A DNA stretch of 64,000 nt from Henckelia pumila (GCF_033568475.1 NC_133123.1:21686622-21750621); one strand, 5' to 3'; positions 35,037-47,228 are shown, counted from the stretch's first letter. The notes: generated by a model not told the origin, from the letters alone. Numbers and translations: made by a program.

Positions 35037-35267
35037 TGAATTCGCGTAATCCACTTTTCTCGATCCTCGAACAAAATAAGTTGACTGGCGCAAACTATAC
35101 GGAATGGTTCCGTAAGTTGAAGATTGTCTTGACTTCGGAGAAGATGCTCTACGTGTTAGAAAAATCTCCTCCGAAGGAAGCACCAGCTGACGTAAGTCCA
35201 GAGGAGTTAGCCAAACTTGATACATGGTGGGACCATGATATCAAGGCCAAATGCTATATGCAAGCCT
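35037..35267 (+). pseudogene. Copia element B gag, N-terminal fragment
   Basis: The methionine at 35037 opens a frame with NPLFSILEQNKLTGANYTEW, LKIVLTSEKMLYVLEKSPP and WWDHDIKAKCYMQAS, the typical start of a Ty1/Copia gag. Homology ends at about 35267, where unrelated GAGCCG-rich repeat sequence begins; the open frame runs on into this without meaning. The rest of element B is missing from the window. Confidence 0.82.
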
Positions 35268-35647
35268 CGAACCGAGCCGGATTCGAACATGTTAGAACTT
35301 TTTTTTGAGCCGAACTTGAGCCAAAATTATTCTGTTCGATATTTCGCGAATAGTTCGCGAGCATTAATATTTAATTAATATAATATAATTATATAATAAA
35401 TATATACATTTCGAACCTTTTCGAACATTTTGAGCTTTTCGAACCATAATATCCGAGCAATAGTTCACGAATAGGTTCGAATATTTCGAGCCGAACTCGA
35501 ACTTCATTTCGAGCCGATCTCGAGCCAAAATATTTGAAATTATCGAGCTTCGAATCGAGCTCGAATTCGAATATACTCTTATCGAGCCGAATTCCAACCT
35601 TAAAATTTTATCATTATTCGGCTCAATTCGGTTCGTTTGCACCCCTA
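35268..35647 (-). mobile_element. GAGCCGA/TTCGAAC-rich repeat element, truncated
   Basis: The minus strand starts AGGGGTGCAAACGAACCGAA and is dense in GGCTCGA, TTCGAA and GAGCTCG words. This vocabulary and terminus are common in a dispersed plant repeat. The other end is fused to the truncated gag of Copia element B without a terminus. Confidence 0.5.
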
Positions 35648-36079
35648 AAGGTGATGACGGTGTTATGAGGCTTCCATGAGGATGTTCAAATTATCTGACA
35701 AAATTTATGGTAAATATGGATAATTTAGGAGGGTTTTTTGGACATTACATGACAATACAAAAAATTAATCCTTCAAATTAAAATCATACCAAACATCATA
35801 TATTTTATAATATTATATTATTTATGCTAACATTTCAACTTCTAATGATTTCAATTATATGCCATTCAATTATCCTATCATTTGAACCAAACAGTGTCTT
35901 ACGGTTTTGTTTTTGTTTTTGTTTTTGAGCTTTTACGAAGAATTTTTCATTTTTTTTTACAAAGTTTTAAATTTGTTAAGGAAAATTTGAGAAATGGTTT
36001 CTAGAAGATCTCCCAAACATTTTTGTTTTAAATATTTTGCCTAGAATCGTTTTTTATTAATAGTTTCATCAAGTAATAA
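35648..36079. other. AT-rich intergenic stretch, MITE-like end
   Basis: No gene is visible. TTTGAACCAAACAGTGTC near 35881-35898 resembles a MITE terminus. Confidence 0.4.
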
Positions 36080-36240
36080 AAATGAGTGTCTTGTGAGATA
36101 TGAGTCAATTTTACTTATATTTACATTAAAAATAATATTTTAGAGTAAAAAATAATATTTTTTAATGGATGATCCAAATAAGACATTTTATATCATAATA
36201 TTAACTAGTGAAATCATTTTACAGGAGTTTTGTGAGTAAA
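36080..36240. mobile_element. Degraded MITE related to 11069-11250
   Basis: GAGTGTCTTGTGAGATATGA and AAAATAATATTTTTTAATGG followed by GATCCAAATAAGACA match the vocabulary of the MITE family with GAGACAGTCTCAC ends. Confidence 0.45.
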
Positions 36241-36283
36241 AATATAATTGGTTATAAAATGTTAAAATATACACAATTTAAAT

Positions 36284-36411
36284 AAGGAAGTTGATATTTA
36301 CACTCCATTTTGTGTTATTTACACTCCATTTTATGTGTAAAGTGGAGTGAAAATTTATTCACAAATGGAGTGCAAATAACAAAAAATGGAGTGTAAATAT
36401 CAACTCCCCTT
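36284..36411. mobile_element. Fold-back element (about 128 bp hairpin)
   Basis: The two halves are near-perfect inverted copies. The left arm contains AGTTGATATTTACACTCCAT and a second TATTTACACTCCATTTT. The right arm has the complements AATGGAGTGTAAATATCAAC and GGAGTGCAAATAAC. The central loop is only a few tens of bases. Each arm itself holds two copies of ACTCCATTTT. Confidence 0.75.
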
Positions 36412-38455
36412 AAAGAATTATAATGGATAATAGTATTCTTTGAGAGTGTTCGCAATTTTTTCCGAGTAAGTGACTTATGATTTTTTTAAATAAATTGTTA
36501 AGAAAATTCATGATCACTTATTTTTATAGTTTGTAAATATGACATTAGTAAGTGTTGAAAAAGATAACAATTTATATATTAGGAAAGAGTAAAAATTATT
36601 TTGGTATACAATCTATTGATAAAATATCAAATTGATACATAAATTATTGAAAATGGTTTAATTGATAGATGATCAAACTCAAAAGTCAAATTTGCTCTTT
36701 ACTTAAATTATTTTTAAGTCCAACGTTGTTATTAAATTCAACTAGACATATATGTCGCATTTTAAATTTTATTGATTAAAATTATAAAAATAAATTCATA
36801 TTTACTATACTATAAAAAATATTGTATATCATATCCGAAAAAATATTCAACATGAAATTTGTAATCAAAAATGAAAGACACACAGACACACACACATATA
36901 TCATTGGGAAAAAAAAAATAGTACCCTATAGAGATCGGAGTAACAACACAATATTAAACAGATCTTGCTTATTGTCTCGATTTCAATGATTATGATTGTC
37001 GAATTTTTTTTTACTAGACTTAGACATTTCTGGTAAATTACAAGGTTTTTTTATTCATATTTTTAATTTAATATAATAAATTATTTTAGTTCTATATTTT
37101 ATAATTTATTTATAAATTGTAATTTATTAATATAAATGATAATATTATAACATATATAAAATATAAAACATCATTTTATTATATATTATAAATATTTCTT
37201 AATTATATTATTTTTGAATATATAATCTATCAGTTGTTAAATACACACACATAGATCTATTTTTTTTATAATATAACATTTAAATAAATATAAATTTATG
37301 TTTATAATTTTAATAAATATAATAATTTTAAAAAATGAAATGTGTATCTATTTGAATTTAAAAAAATATCGGACTTTAAAATAATTTAAGCAAAAGATAA
37401 AATTGACTTTATAACTTGATCATGTACCAAATAAATTATTTTCAACAGTAATGTACCAAAATGAATTGTAAATGGAGGGATTAAAATAAGCTTTGGAAAA
37501 TAAAACCAAACATTATTTTATTGTTAAATTAAAATATGAGCCATGTTCAGCCACAGCTTTTTCAAATTGTTAGATAAACCAAACCAAACCAAACACCCGA
37601 TGGCTGCCATTTCTTGCTCTTTGCTCATTCGGGCAATTACTTTTTTAAAAATAATGTATGTGTATGATGTGAAAGATATTTATTGAAGTGGTTTATTGAA
37701 CTGATTTACGTATTAGAACTTTCTTTTGTTGATTTGAATGAAAAGATTTGAAATCTATGAATTTTATATATTATTTTATTGTTAACAATGAAATAATAAA
37801 TTAAATATTAAATTCATGTTTTATTTATTTACATATTAATTATATAAAGTAGAATGACAAGTGACATTAATATTGCGTGAACTTGAAATTCATCTTAATT
37901 AACAATAAATATTATATAAATAAGAAAGTGGTGAATTTAAATTTTATGATCTTATTTCTAACATTAAAAATACATTTTAAATCTATGAATTTAACATTGT
38001 TCAGTGTAAATACAACTTTAGAGTTGAAATGAAATTCGATCATTCATATCGCTCAGAATCTTCAAAAAGGAGAAAATTAAAAGAAGAAGAAATAATTGAA
38101 AACATATGTGTTTTCGACGTCATTGACTAATTTTCCATTCGATACGATCTTTCATAGGAAATATCTTTGATCAATTTTGTAACTCAGAACAAAGAAATAT
38201 CATGTCAATTCAACATATATCATTTTTTTTTGGAACTAACATTTATCATTTCTAACATAATATATATATATTATCACTCGCATGTAAAATCCCACATGCA
38301 AATGTAATTGGCATCATATCTAGGACGATAGTCCGTCGGGTAAATTCGTTTTCAGTCCTTATATCCAAACACAAATTAATATATTATCAATCTCTGTCAG
38401 AAAAAATAGTTGTTTGCATTTTCTGGGCCCATATGATTTTTCTCTGATAAAAATC
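36412..38455. other. AT-rich intergenic DNA without recognised genes
   Basis: Long runs of A/T and a CA-rich patch near 36880-36896. No open frame with recognisable homology and no clear element ends. Confidence 0.6.
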
Positions 38456-38880
38456 CGTACAAAACATTGAAAATATGGTACAAATATATGATATTTGAGT
38501 ATCAACAGTTTCAAATTTGTTACTAATGTGTAATTTTTTAGTAATCAAACATATAAGCAAATACTGATATTAATGACACATTTATCGGTACAAAATATTA
38601 GAAATACGGTACTAATATATGATATTTGAGTACCAAATATGTTAGATCTGATACAAATATATGATTTTTTTTTCTGTACTAAGTAAATATTGATATAATG
38701 ACACATTTGTCTTCTTTGCATGAAAATTCGTACAAAAAATTGAAAATATGGTTCTAATATATGATATTTGAGTACTAAATAGGTTAGATCTGGTAGACTA
38801 TACACATATATGATTTTTGAGTACTCAAACAAATGTTGCAAGTGTTCATATTAATAAAAATGTGCAAATTATATACACAA
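38456..38880. repeat. Diverged tandem repeat, three units
   Basis: Starts at about 38456, 38586 and 38730 share GTACAAAAxATTxGAAATA, TGGTACTAATATATGATATT and TTGAGTAC, with periods of about 130 and 144 bp. Intervening words (ATAATGACACATTTGTC, GTTAGATCTG) recur with changes. Confidence 0.7.
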
Positions 38881-38921
38881 AATCTTATTTTTTGTACCAG
38901 ATCTTGTAAGGAATAAATGGT

Positions 38922-39870
38922 TGCAAACAATAACAGATTCAGATGTTGTCACTAGATGTTGACAACATTTGGCATAACATGCAGCAAAAATATTAAAAAT
39001 CTTGAATAATTCAGCAATAAATAAATAAACACACACGATTATTTAAGCACAAGTACAAAGTACTCGTGCAATGCATCAGGGTAAAAAGTTTCACTAGAAA
39101 AATAATAAAGAGTTTTACAAAATCCTAAAACTAGTGAATCATTGTCAAATTTTTTTTTTCAAAACATGTGAGAAAATAAATAATCAAAACAACTCCCTTA
39201 TACATCTACTCAAAGTCGAATGATGAAAACAATGAAGAAGTTGATCCTTGAAGCCAAAATACGACAACGGATAAAAATCCATTGTCGTAGGGGCGCAGTT
39301 TTTACAACACCATCAGTTACAACGGTTTTAGATCCCCTACGACAACGAAAAAAATCCGTTGTCTTTTTGCATTTTTCTTGTAGTCGAGAGTAACACATCT
39401 TCGATCACAATTCTTCAAATACTCTCAAACCATCAAGAAAATCAAGTAAACTAGCACAACAACAATCTTCAAGGCTGTAAAAGGAGCTTTCGAATTGTTC
39501 AGAAATCTTCTCAAGGTTGCACGCTCCAGCTCTCACCAAAGCTCTCTAAAAATTCTTCTTTTATGTAAATGTTCAAGCCTTCACGTGTATATATGCCTTA
39601 GAGTCCTCATTGATCTTGTTTCCTTGTTTCAAATATTCAACCTTCAAAGATAAGGAAAAGATCATTAATTTAGAAGATATCATTATTTTGATAAGATCAA
39701 AAATATCCCATATAAACTAATTAAGTAAATAAGTAAATTGAGTACAAGATAATTCTTTTTTGAAAAATAACTCAATCAATTTTAAAAAATTTAGGTCCAA
39801 GAATGACAAAAAACTTAAAATAATTTTTTTTAAAACTTTAAGGAATTTAATAAAATAAATATTTCATTCA
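38922..39870 (-). repeat. 3' LTR of the SIRE-like Copia element
   Basis: On the minus strand it starts TGAATGAAATATTTATTTTA directly after a polypurine tract (AAAAAATGGGAGAT) and ends near TATTGTTTGCA. The minus strand holds a TATA box near 39580 (GCATATATACACG) and a GCACAAGTACAAAG-type R/U5 region near 39050. A short insertion with a CACTA-like end interrupts it at about 39210-39395. Confidence 0.7.
39210..39395 (-). mobile_element. CACTA-like short insertion in the SIRE LTR
   Basis: The minus strand reads GACTACAAGAAAAATGC, close to the CACTACAAGAAAAA terminus. It is followed by inverted ACGACAACGG / CCGTTGTCGT words, the kind of subterminal repeat typical of the superfamily. The opposite end is unclear. 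Confidence 0.5.
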
Positions 39871-40207
39871 ATCTCCCATTTTTTGTCTTTCTGGACAAAA
39901 CTCAATTAAACACTTTAGCTCAAATAACAACTCCCCCTGAATGTCAATTCTCCCCCTGAATTTGAGAATATATTCTCCCCCTTAGTCTAAGCATACATAC
40001 TGTCTAGGATGTTATCAACATCTCCTCACAATACTTAAGTAAAAATTTTCAGAGCAGAGAAATCAGAGAGAATACAAACTTAAAACAGAGAGAATTTGTA
40101 TTGATTATAAACAGATTAGAGCAGAGACAAAAAAAAAAACAAATCAGAGCAAGAAAAACCTAAAAAAAACAAACTTAAACAAAAACTAAAACACCACACA
40201 GTAAAAA
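39871..40207 (-). other. 3' untranslated region of the SIRE-like element with multiple polypurine tracts
   Basis: The functional tract abuts the LTR (39871-39884). Three further copies, read as TCAGGGGGA or TAAGGGGGAGA on the minus strand, lie at 39932-39940, 39951-39959 and 39975-39983. Confidence 0.65.
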
Positions 40208-41228
40208 CTAAAATTGATTGCTCTCTGATGAGCCATAATCTTCTCCAGGAACTGTAGCCGTAACATCTTCGTCTTCTTCCTTTTTTTGTCCAGAAGAGGA
40301 CCCACTACCAAGTAGACTTTGGTAGTGAACTTTCAATGCTTCATAATAAGCAATATCTTTCTTGATTTGGTAAATCTTATGTTCAGCATGCAACAGTTGA
40401 GCTTGAATAAAAGCCGAGTCCATTTGTAGGGTTGAATCAGGGAGTACAAACAGTGCACTCAAAGAGGCAGTATTGCCAACATCTGGTACAATACCTGCCA
40501 CAGCATCTGACTCTGTCCATGGTAGATCCAATTTCCAATTTCCTCTGAGAAGAGCAGGTGCAAGTTTCAGCACTTCACCAGCATCAGACAAAGTCTCATC
40601 ATCAAATTTCTCAATGCCTTTACGCACTAACATGGCATAAATCAAAGAGTGGTACAGGAGCTTGTATGTGACTTGACCACAATCAGCAATGGACATGACT
40701 GTGTTAAACACAAGTCTGCCATAATTAAAAGCTACTCAAGTTCCAATAGCATACAGTATAGGAGCTTGATGTTTGGTCACGCTTGTAGAATTTGAGGATG
40801 GAGTCCTAGTCTTTACAGTTGTTTTGTGAAGAACAGACTACAGAGAGGTAAGCTTGACCGCAGACAGTTTGTGTGGGCGAGCAAGAAAGCTGGTTACAAA
40901 GCCACCAGTGATTACAGAGGTCATCTCATCCAAGGAGGGCAAAGCCGCATCATCTACATTTGGAGAATGGAAAAATTCATTAATCACAGCATGACTAAAC
41001 TGAAAGATTTGACCCCTCACATAAACCTTTCCATACTTGACATAACGGGGGTCCGCCATAACAGCAGTTAAATTAAAATAAAATTCTAAAACCATCTTCC
41101 TACAGTAAGGTGCAGCTAAAGAAACAGTGACCATCATGTTCCGAAGTTGGAAAAACATGACCAGATTCTAAGCACGGTAGGATTCCAGATCAATGTTGTG
41201 CTCTTCAAAGAACTCACGACAGGCATTG
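40208..41228 (-). pseudogene. Envelope-like open frame of the SIRE-like Copia element, 5'-truncated
   Basis: One minus-strand frame runs from 41228 to the stop at 40208, interrupted by three in-frame stops near 41172, 40838 and 40731. Visible pieces include YVKYGKVYVRGQIFQFSHAV, NVDDAALPSLDEMTSVITGG and GRLVFNTVMSIADCG, followed by a charged, Ser/Gly-rich C-terminus. These match the putative plant transposon protein domain found in the extra frame downstream of pol in SIRE-type Copia elements, where it has been called envelope-like. No hydrophobic membrane segment is obvious in this C-terminal part. The N-terminal part is cut off by the LTR that begins at 41229. Function is unproven in the family; this copy is decayed. 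Confidence 0.72.
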
Positions 41229-41530
41229 TAGTAGCCCGATTCCATTTTACAAGATTAAGTGATTTTAAACATGTTATAAAATGACATATAATTTTAAAAG
41301 TGTCAAAACATGTTTAAGGTTTCATTATTTGGTGAAAATAAGTAAAAACTCAGATCCGGAATGTCCAAAAATGGTAGGATAGGTCCCGGGGTCCCGGGGG
41401 TCCAAAACCAGTACGAAAGCATGATAAACAGTTCGGAGCTTCCGATCCTGTGATTGGAACATCCGATATCGACCAGAAACAAGCGTCAAGGTGGTTTGAA
41501 CACGTAGCCGCATGCAGGAGATCGGAGCTT
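41229..41530 (+). repeat. Truncated chromovirus-like Gypsy LTR (first 302 bp)
   Basis: It starts TGTAGTAGCCCGATTCC, as in the LTRs at 7099-8385 and 58054-59354, and carries CGGAGCTTCCGATCC and GGAACATCCGATATCG, members of the same dyad repeat. At 41531 it changes abruptly to the internal region of another Gypsy family, with GCTT microhomology at the junction. Confidence 0.78.
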
Positions 41531-44500
41531 GAATTCGGAGATTATGTCTGAGTAAATGTTGACGACTAAAACATTTTATGAAGTAGTTCTTTAACTCTAA
41601 TGAATCGAGACAGATTGGTCTGGGTCTGAATGCAGAGTATGTTAAAGATTATTGCACTTATTGTGGAGGGAGACATCTTATCAATCAGTACAAAGACATT
41701 TAAAGCAGATGCGCTAGAATATGTTCGAAGCAAATCAGATTCTGAGAAAATTTGAATAAAGAAAGGTTCCAGAAATATACAGAGGATCAGAATGAAAGTG
41801 CACCTGGAAATGAGATTGCATGTAACAGATTTATTTTGTTTTAACCTGTTTATGTTATTGGTGCAAGAGATATATGATAGCTGAAAGCTTATTATATTTC
41901 CACCTCTGTATCAGAAAAGAAAATTTGTGAATTGAACTGAAGAATTAAACTACTGCTTCGATGAAATGAAACTGAACATGATTTTGTTCGTATTTGAGAT
42001 ATCTGTGTATGTTGCATGATAGATGATAATGCAATAACCAAATACAGATTAGCAGAAGATTGATGATAAGAAGCGGTTAAATTAGATCAGTAAGAACATA
42101 AGAACATAATGTGCATATGAATATGATGATATGATATGAGATCTAGAATTAAGATTCTTTGATTTCAGTTCCGAAATAAGTATATTCTATGCACTGATAT
42201 GTTCAAGATCTAAAAAAGCATTGGTAGATATGCCAATAAGTAGAGATTGCAGATATGTTCCAGTCAGATTTCAACTTTAGTTTAAGTTATGAACTGGAAT
42301 TCAATAGCGAATTGATGAGTTTATGAATTGAATGCTACTTTTGTGGTTTATAGAATAGATGACGATATGAAAATCAGTTACAGTTAAATATTTTCTTTGA
42401 TTATGCTGAATCGATTACATCAATTGGAGATATGATTCTTGAAATGTTTGATTTTGAGTGGATCTCCTTGTTTTGTTTATAGAGCCTGAGTTGATTCACT
42501 CATTCTGAGTTATGTGATGCAAGTGAGTTGTTTTCACTTAGCAGAGTTTGTTATCCAGAAAATTTGATTTTGGATGACCTTGATTGAGAGATTTTCTCAA
42601 TCTTGATTTATTCTTTTGATTTTGAGAATTATTGATCCTTTGATGGATATTTCAGCATATTTTGAGATTTTTGGCTCGTAACTGATAGAAAAATTAGATT
42701 ACTATCCAGATTTTGGATTGATTGTATGATTTGTCAGTACTTTGGAAATAGAAGTGAGAAATGAAATAGGCATTCGATCGATTGATTTCAGATTTTTATG
42801 TATTCTGGTTTGATTATATTCAGACGAATGCATAACCAATCAGAATGATTTTCGATTGGAAATGAGCCAGATTTGTTCAGAAGATGAAAGAAACACAGAA
42901 AGTAAATCAAAGTGATTAGAATTCGGTAAAGAATGCTAGATTGAGATATCGCAGATTAGAATGGATGAATTATATTGTGAGTGATTATATGATTGTGCTT
43001 GATATTTTCGAAAAGAGATATCAGATTCTGAAAGAAATGCACAACAATGAATTCAATATTCATCCAATAATTGTTTTATCCTCTGATAAAGCAAACAGAT
43101 GTAACAGAATTTGTACGTTTTAGAAGATAAACGTATAGAGAGAGTTTCAATTGAAGTTTAAAAGCATTGACCAGATGGATTCAGTGACAGTTTAGAGACT
43201 CCATAGATTACGTTACTAAACTACCAAGATGAAGCAGTATGCATGATGTAAACTGTGGTAGTGATGATTGAATTGATTTGAATTACTGAATCATATGATA
43301 TGACTTCTGATCAGATTGATTGAAATTAATGAATAAGATGAACTATAATCATGATCAGATCACTGATTTGTGATTAGAATTGTTGTGAGATTACACAGTA
43401 AGCCAATGATTATTGTTTCATATTGATACAATAGGTTTACTAGTGAATTATGATTCAGAGTATCTAAAACTCTGAGTACTCTTTGATGTGAAAGTAAAAC
43501 ATATTATCCTTGAATTGAAGGATAGTCAGAGCAGATGAATCGAATTTCAAGAATAAACTATATCGGACATGATATAGATTATCAAAAGCTCCGAGTACTT
43601 TGAAATCTGTGAATACAACATATTATTCTCTGATTAATGAATAGTTCGAATAAACTAATCAGATTTTTCAGAATACGCTGTATGAGATGTGATACAGATA
43701 TGAATAGATAGCTGTTAAGAAGTTAATGATATGATGAAATTACAGGAATGATTGAAATCTATTGTCATGATAAAGACTTTGGATTTATTCGATAGGATAA
43801 GGCATCGATTGATTGATGTTCTGAATGTTTGGTTATATGTGATTGCATTATACCATTCTCTGATCAATGGATTATCTGAGTTGATTTTCCAGATTTTGAG
43901 AATATTCTCAGAACTTTAATACCTGATTCGGTATTAATTGACTTGATGTATTGCCACTTGATTATATGATTTCTGTAAAAGCTATCAAGTCGATATTGAG
44001 ATAGTGCTTTGATAATACGATAAGAAGGAAACCAGACTTCTTTGTGTTGAAATGATATTTCAGAAGTATCCGACATCGGATCAGATGTGATTGGAAATAC
44101 ACAGAGAATATAAATATGAATCTGTACGAAATGAGAACAGAGAAGAAGAAACAGAGTTAGTAAGTGAATGATAGATATAACTTTTAAAAGCTGATTGGTC
44201 AGCGAAAAAGTTATTCGTGAAACATCTTTCGATTCAGAATAGAGAAAGAGCAGTATATGAATTACAGATTCAGAATATAAATGTTGGATACTGATCTTGA
44301 AGCGATGAACAAAATGACAGTGTAGACTTGATATATCTTCTATGCAGAGCATAGAATGATATAGAGAAAGAAACAAGTCGTCACTGAAGCTGAATTTCAC
44401 TGAAGGAGATGTCAGACATAATTGATGATTTTATTGAAAGAATTATTCTTTTCAACTTGATATGATGGATCAGATTTGTTCCATGTATCTAAGTGAAGGA

Positions 44501-44840
44501 AGTATCAATAGATTCTTCCTATGTGCTTTAATAAGATGAAATAGATATTGAAGAGATTCTGAGTTAAGTCGAATATTCGATAGATATTTGATTAAGGGGA
44601 GAAACAGCACAAAAAGAAGTTTTTTCAGTTAATTAAAGTACGAATGAATAGATACATAATACAAGAGAATAGACGCGGATTAGAAGAGATAATCTGATAA
44701 GAGATGAAGAGATGAGATACAAAGATCAGAGTTCTATGATTGAAGTGAGAATTACTTCAGATAATCATTCAGTTGATCAGAATTGATAGTTCGATTTAAT
44801 ACGATTTCGAGGACGAAACCATTCCTTAGAGGGGAGGAAT
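41531..44840 (+). repeat. Degraded internal region, copy A, of a Gypsy element
   Basis: Non-coding now. It matches 47969-49758 (copy B) in order and orientation. A zinc-knuckle relic reads DYCTYCGGRHLINQ near 41651. Near the 3' end, TTTCGAGGACGAAACC is the usual pre-polypurine sequence of chromoviruses, and AGAGGGGAGGAAT at 44829-44840 is the polypurine tract. Copy A has about 1.5 kb (42781-44305) that copy B lacks. No open frame long enough to be functional remains. Confidence 0.75.
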
Positions 44841-47211
44841 TGTAAGGCCCAGAAAATATTAAGTTATTATTACGAAATTTGAAATTTAAATTCTGTAATT
44901 TATGGATTTGAGAATTTATGAAAATTATAGATTTAATTTCCGAGTCGAAAATATTTAATTTGAGAATTTACGGATTTTGCGATTTCAATTTCGGGAATTC
45001 TTAAATTAAAAGATTAAATATTCGATTTGAATATTTATGGGATTTAAGAATTAGTTTCCGAGTTCCAAGAATGAAAGAAGATTTAATTCGACGGTGAAAT
45101 CCGAGCAGAGATCAATTTGCAAATATAGAGAAGTTCAAGGACTAAACTGCGAGAATGTCCGAAATCATTTAATTTTCATCCGAATATATTTAATTTGGGA
45201 ATATTTATAGTTTTGATTTAAATTCTAATATTCTTAAATTATTTAGGATTGAAATTAAATTAAAAAGAGGACCGAGGACTGAATTGCAATTTACGAAGTT
45301 TCATGGACTAAATTGCAATTTATGCAATACATATCCGATTATTATATGTATCATCAGCATGAAAACGTGTTATTTCATTTTGCATTCAGAAAACTTGAAG
45401 AACAGAGGAAGCCGAGACCTTTGTTTTCTTTTGATTTCCGATTTTCAAATCACCGTAACTTTTGATCCGATTGTCCGATTTCGATTCAGAAAATTGTTCT
45501 GGAATCCTTGTGACAAGGACTTCGATTTGATGTAAGTCTTGATTTATTTCAGCATGTTTTGAAGATCAAAATCTGGTAGATATCAGAAATTAATGTTATG
45601 TATGTGTTCTTCGACGTTTATACATTCCGTTATCGAAACCGGAGCGAAGAGTTTATCTTATTTATACTTAATCATGAATTTCAGCTTATGTTTGATATTT
45701 ATAGCTGCTGTTAGAAGTGATATTGAGTTTACCTTGCTGATATTTGATGTACGGATGATTTTAATGGTTAGAAATGGTTTTTACCGATTTTCAATCGCTA
45801 CGCCGTCGATTCGTGTTTTGAGACTGTTTTGATAGCCTATGACTGAGCTGAGATTTTCTTTGAGATGTTATTGATGTTGTAGCAATTTTATTCTTCAATT
45901 TCAGATTAGTTTTGAAGGCTAACGAATCAAGAACTTTGAATTCAAACCGACGAAGACGAAGTTGAGGTTTGAAGTGAATTTGGTTGAAGATGAATGATGA
46001 TTTTGAATCGATTATGAAATGATAGATTTGAACAAAGTTTGATATTACTGTTTTGATGTTATGTTTCAGATTTGAAGCGTTCAAAACCGAGGAAATACGG
46101 AGGTATAAGACGACATCGTGAGCCAGAGATTTGAAACTCGAGAATGAAGCTTCTTGAGTTGTCCCGCCAAAATCATATACTTGTTTATCTTTTCGATTTG
46201 ATTTTGATGTTTTCGATCCATCTCAGGTAGTGGATCATTGAGTCGATATGATTACGATAATGATATGATATGATATTGAATTGATTCTATGCCAAGATCT
46301 GAGGCGATCTTATTTTCTAGTCTGAGACGACTACGATAGATGGATATCCATATAAAGACCGGTTACGAATCTTCATGGCAACGATGATATATGAATAAAT
46401 TCTCGATTGATATATGCGTTATTTACTCTACTGTTGAGTCGATTATGATTAGAGTTGATATGATTTATTTAACGCTTTATATGTCGATTATACTGAGAAT
46501 GATTTCTCACCGGAGTTTATCCGACTGTTGCTTTGTTTTGTATGTGTGCATTGCAACAGATGGGGCAGGAGCTAATAAAAGACGACATTGATAGCTCGGG
46601 AGAGAGACTTATCAAGTGTGGACTCGGGTTTAAGCTGAAGAATGGTATTTAGTTAGCATCGAACTTGACATGAAACTTTGTTTTATAAGCTCACTTTTGA
46701 GACTTGGTTTACCTTGTAGTTTCGTGCTTTTTATGATATTCATTTGATGTAATAAACGCATGATTTGATGCTTGAAACCTCTTACATGTATATATGCATG
46801 TTTTCAGATTGTATAACATGCTTGAAATTGATGTTTCATGATGATTCTTACCTTGCTCCAGCTTTGACAGCAAAATGCAATCTGCAGAATTTTTTGGACA
46901 GGGTGCCTGCTCGGTCCTGTGAACTCGTAGGATCGAGCGCGGACTATAAATTTTAAAAACAGAGAATTGTGCAATTGGAGCTTGCTCGATTGTGTGAGTA
47001 CATGGAATCAAGCGCGGCCTGAAAATCCTGAAATCCGAGAGCTGAAGAATTGGGCTCACTCGATCGGACGAGTTCATCCGATCGAGCGAGGTTCTTGAAT
47101 TTTTTTAAAAAAAATTTAGCTCTTGGTTTTAATATTCCATTATTGTTTGATTATTTGTTTTATTAATCATTAATTGTCCTAAGATAAGATTAGCAACCCG
47201 AGGTCCCCACA
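44841..47211 (+). repeat. Gypsy LTR 1 of a tandem array
   Basis: It starts TGTAAGGCCCAGAAAATA and ends GAGGTCCCCACA, followed by a primer site. LTR 2 (49759-51687) and the inverted LTR at 61650-63726 are homologous end to end, which fixes the boundaries. Length is 2371 bp. Three CTCGATCGG-type hairpins lie at 46907-47088, close to its 3' end. Small open frames inside are not genes. Confidence 0.88.
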
Positions 47212-47216
47212 ACAGG

Positions 47217-47228
47217 TGGTATCAGAGC
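47217..47228 (+). promoter_or_regulatory. Primer binding site after LTR 1
   Basis: TGGTATCAGAGC, initiator-Met tRNA type, five bases inside the LTR end. Confidence 0.85.

Noticed and set aside
38456-38880. Considered as a centromeric satellite
   Set aside because: Only three strongly diverged units are seen; no long array in the window.
43864-44400. Minus-strand 178-codon frame in the Gypsy internal copy A
   Set aside because: Low-complexity Ser/His/Ile composition and opposite orientation to the element; the equivalent region is deleted in copy B.
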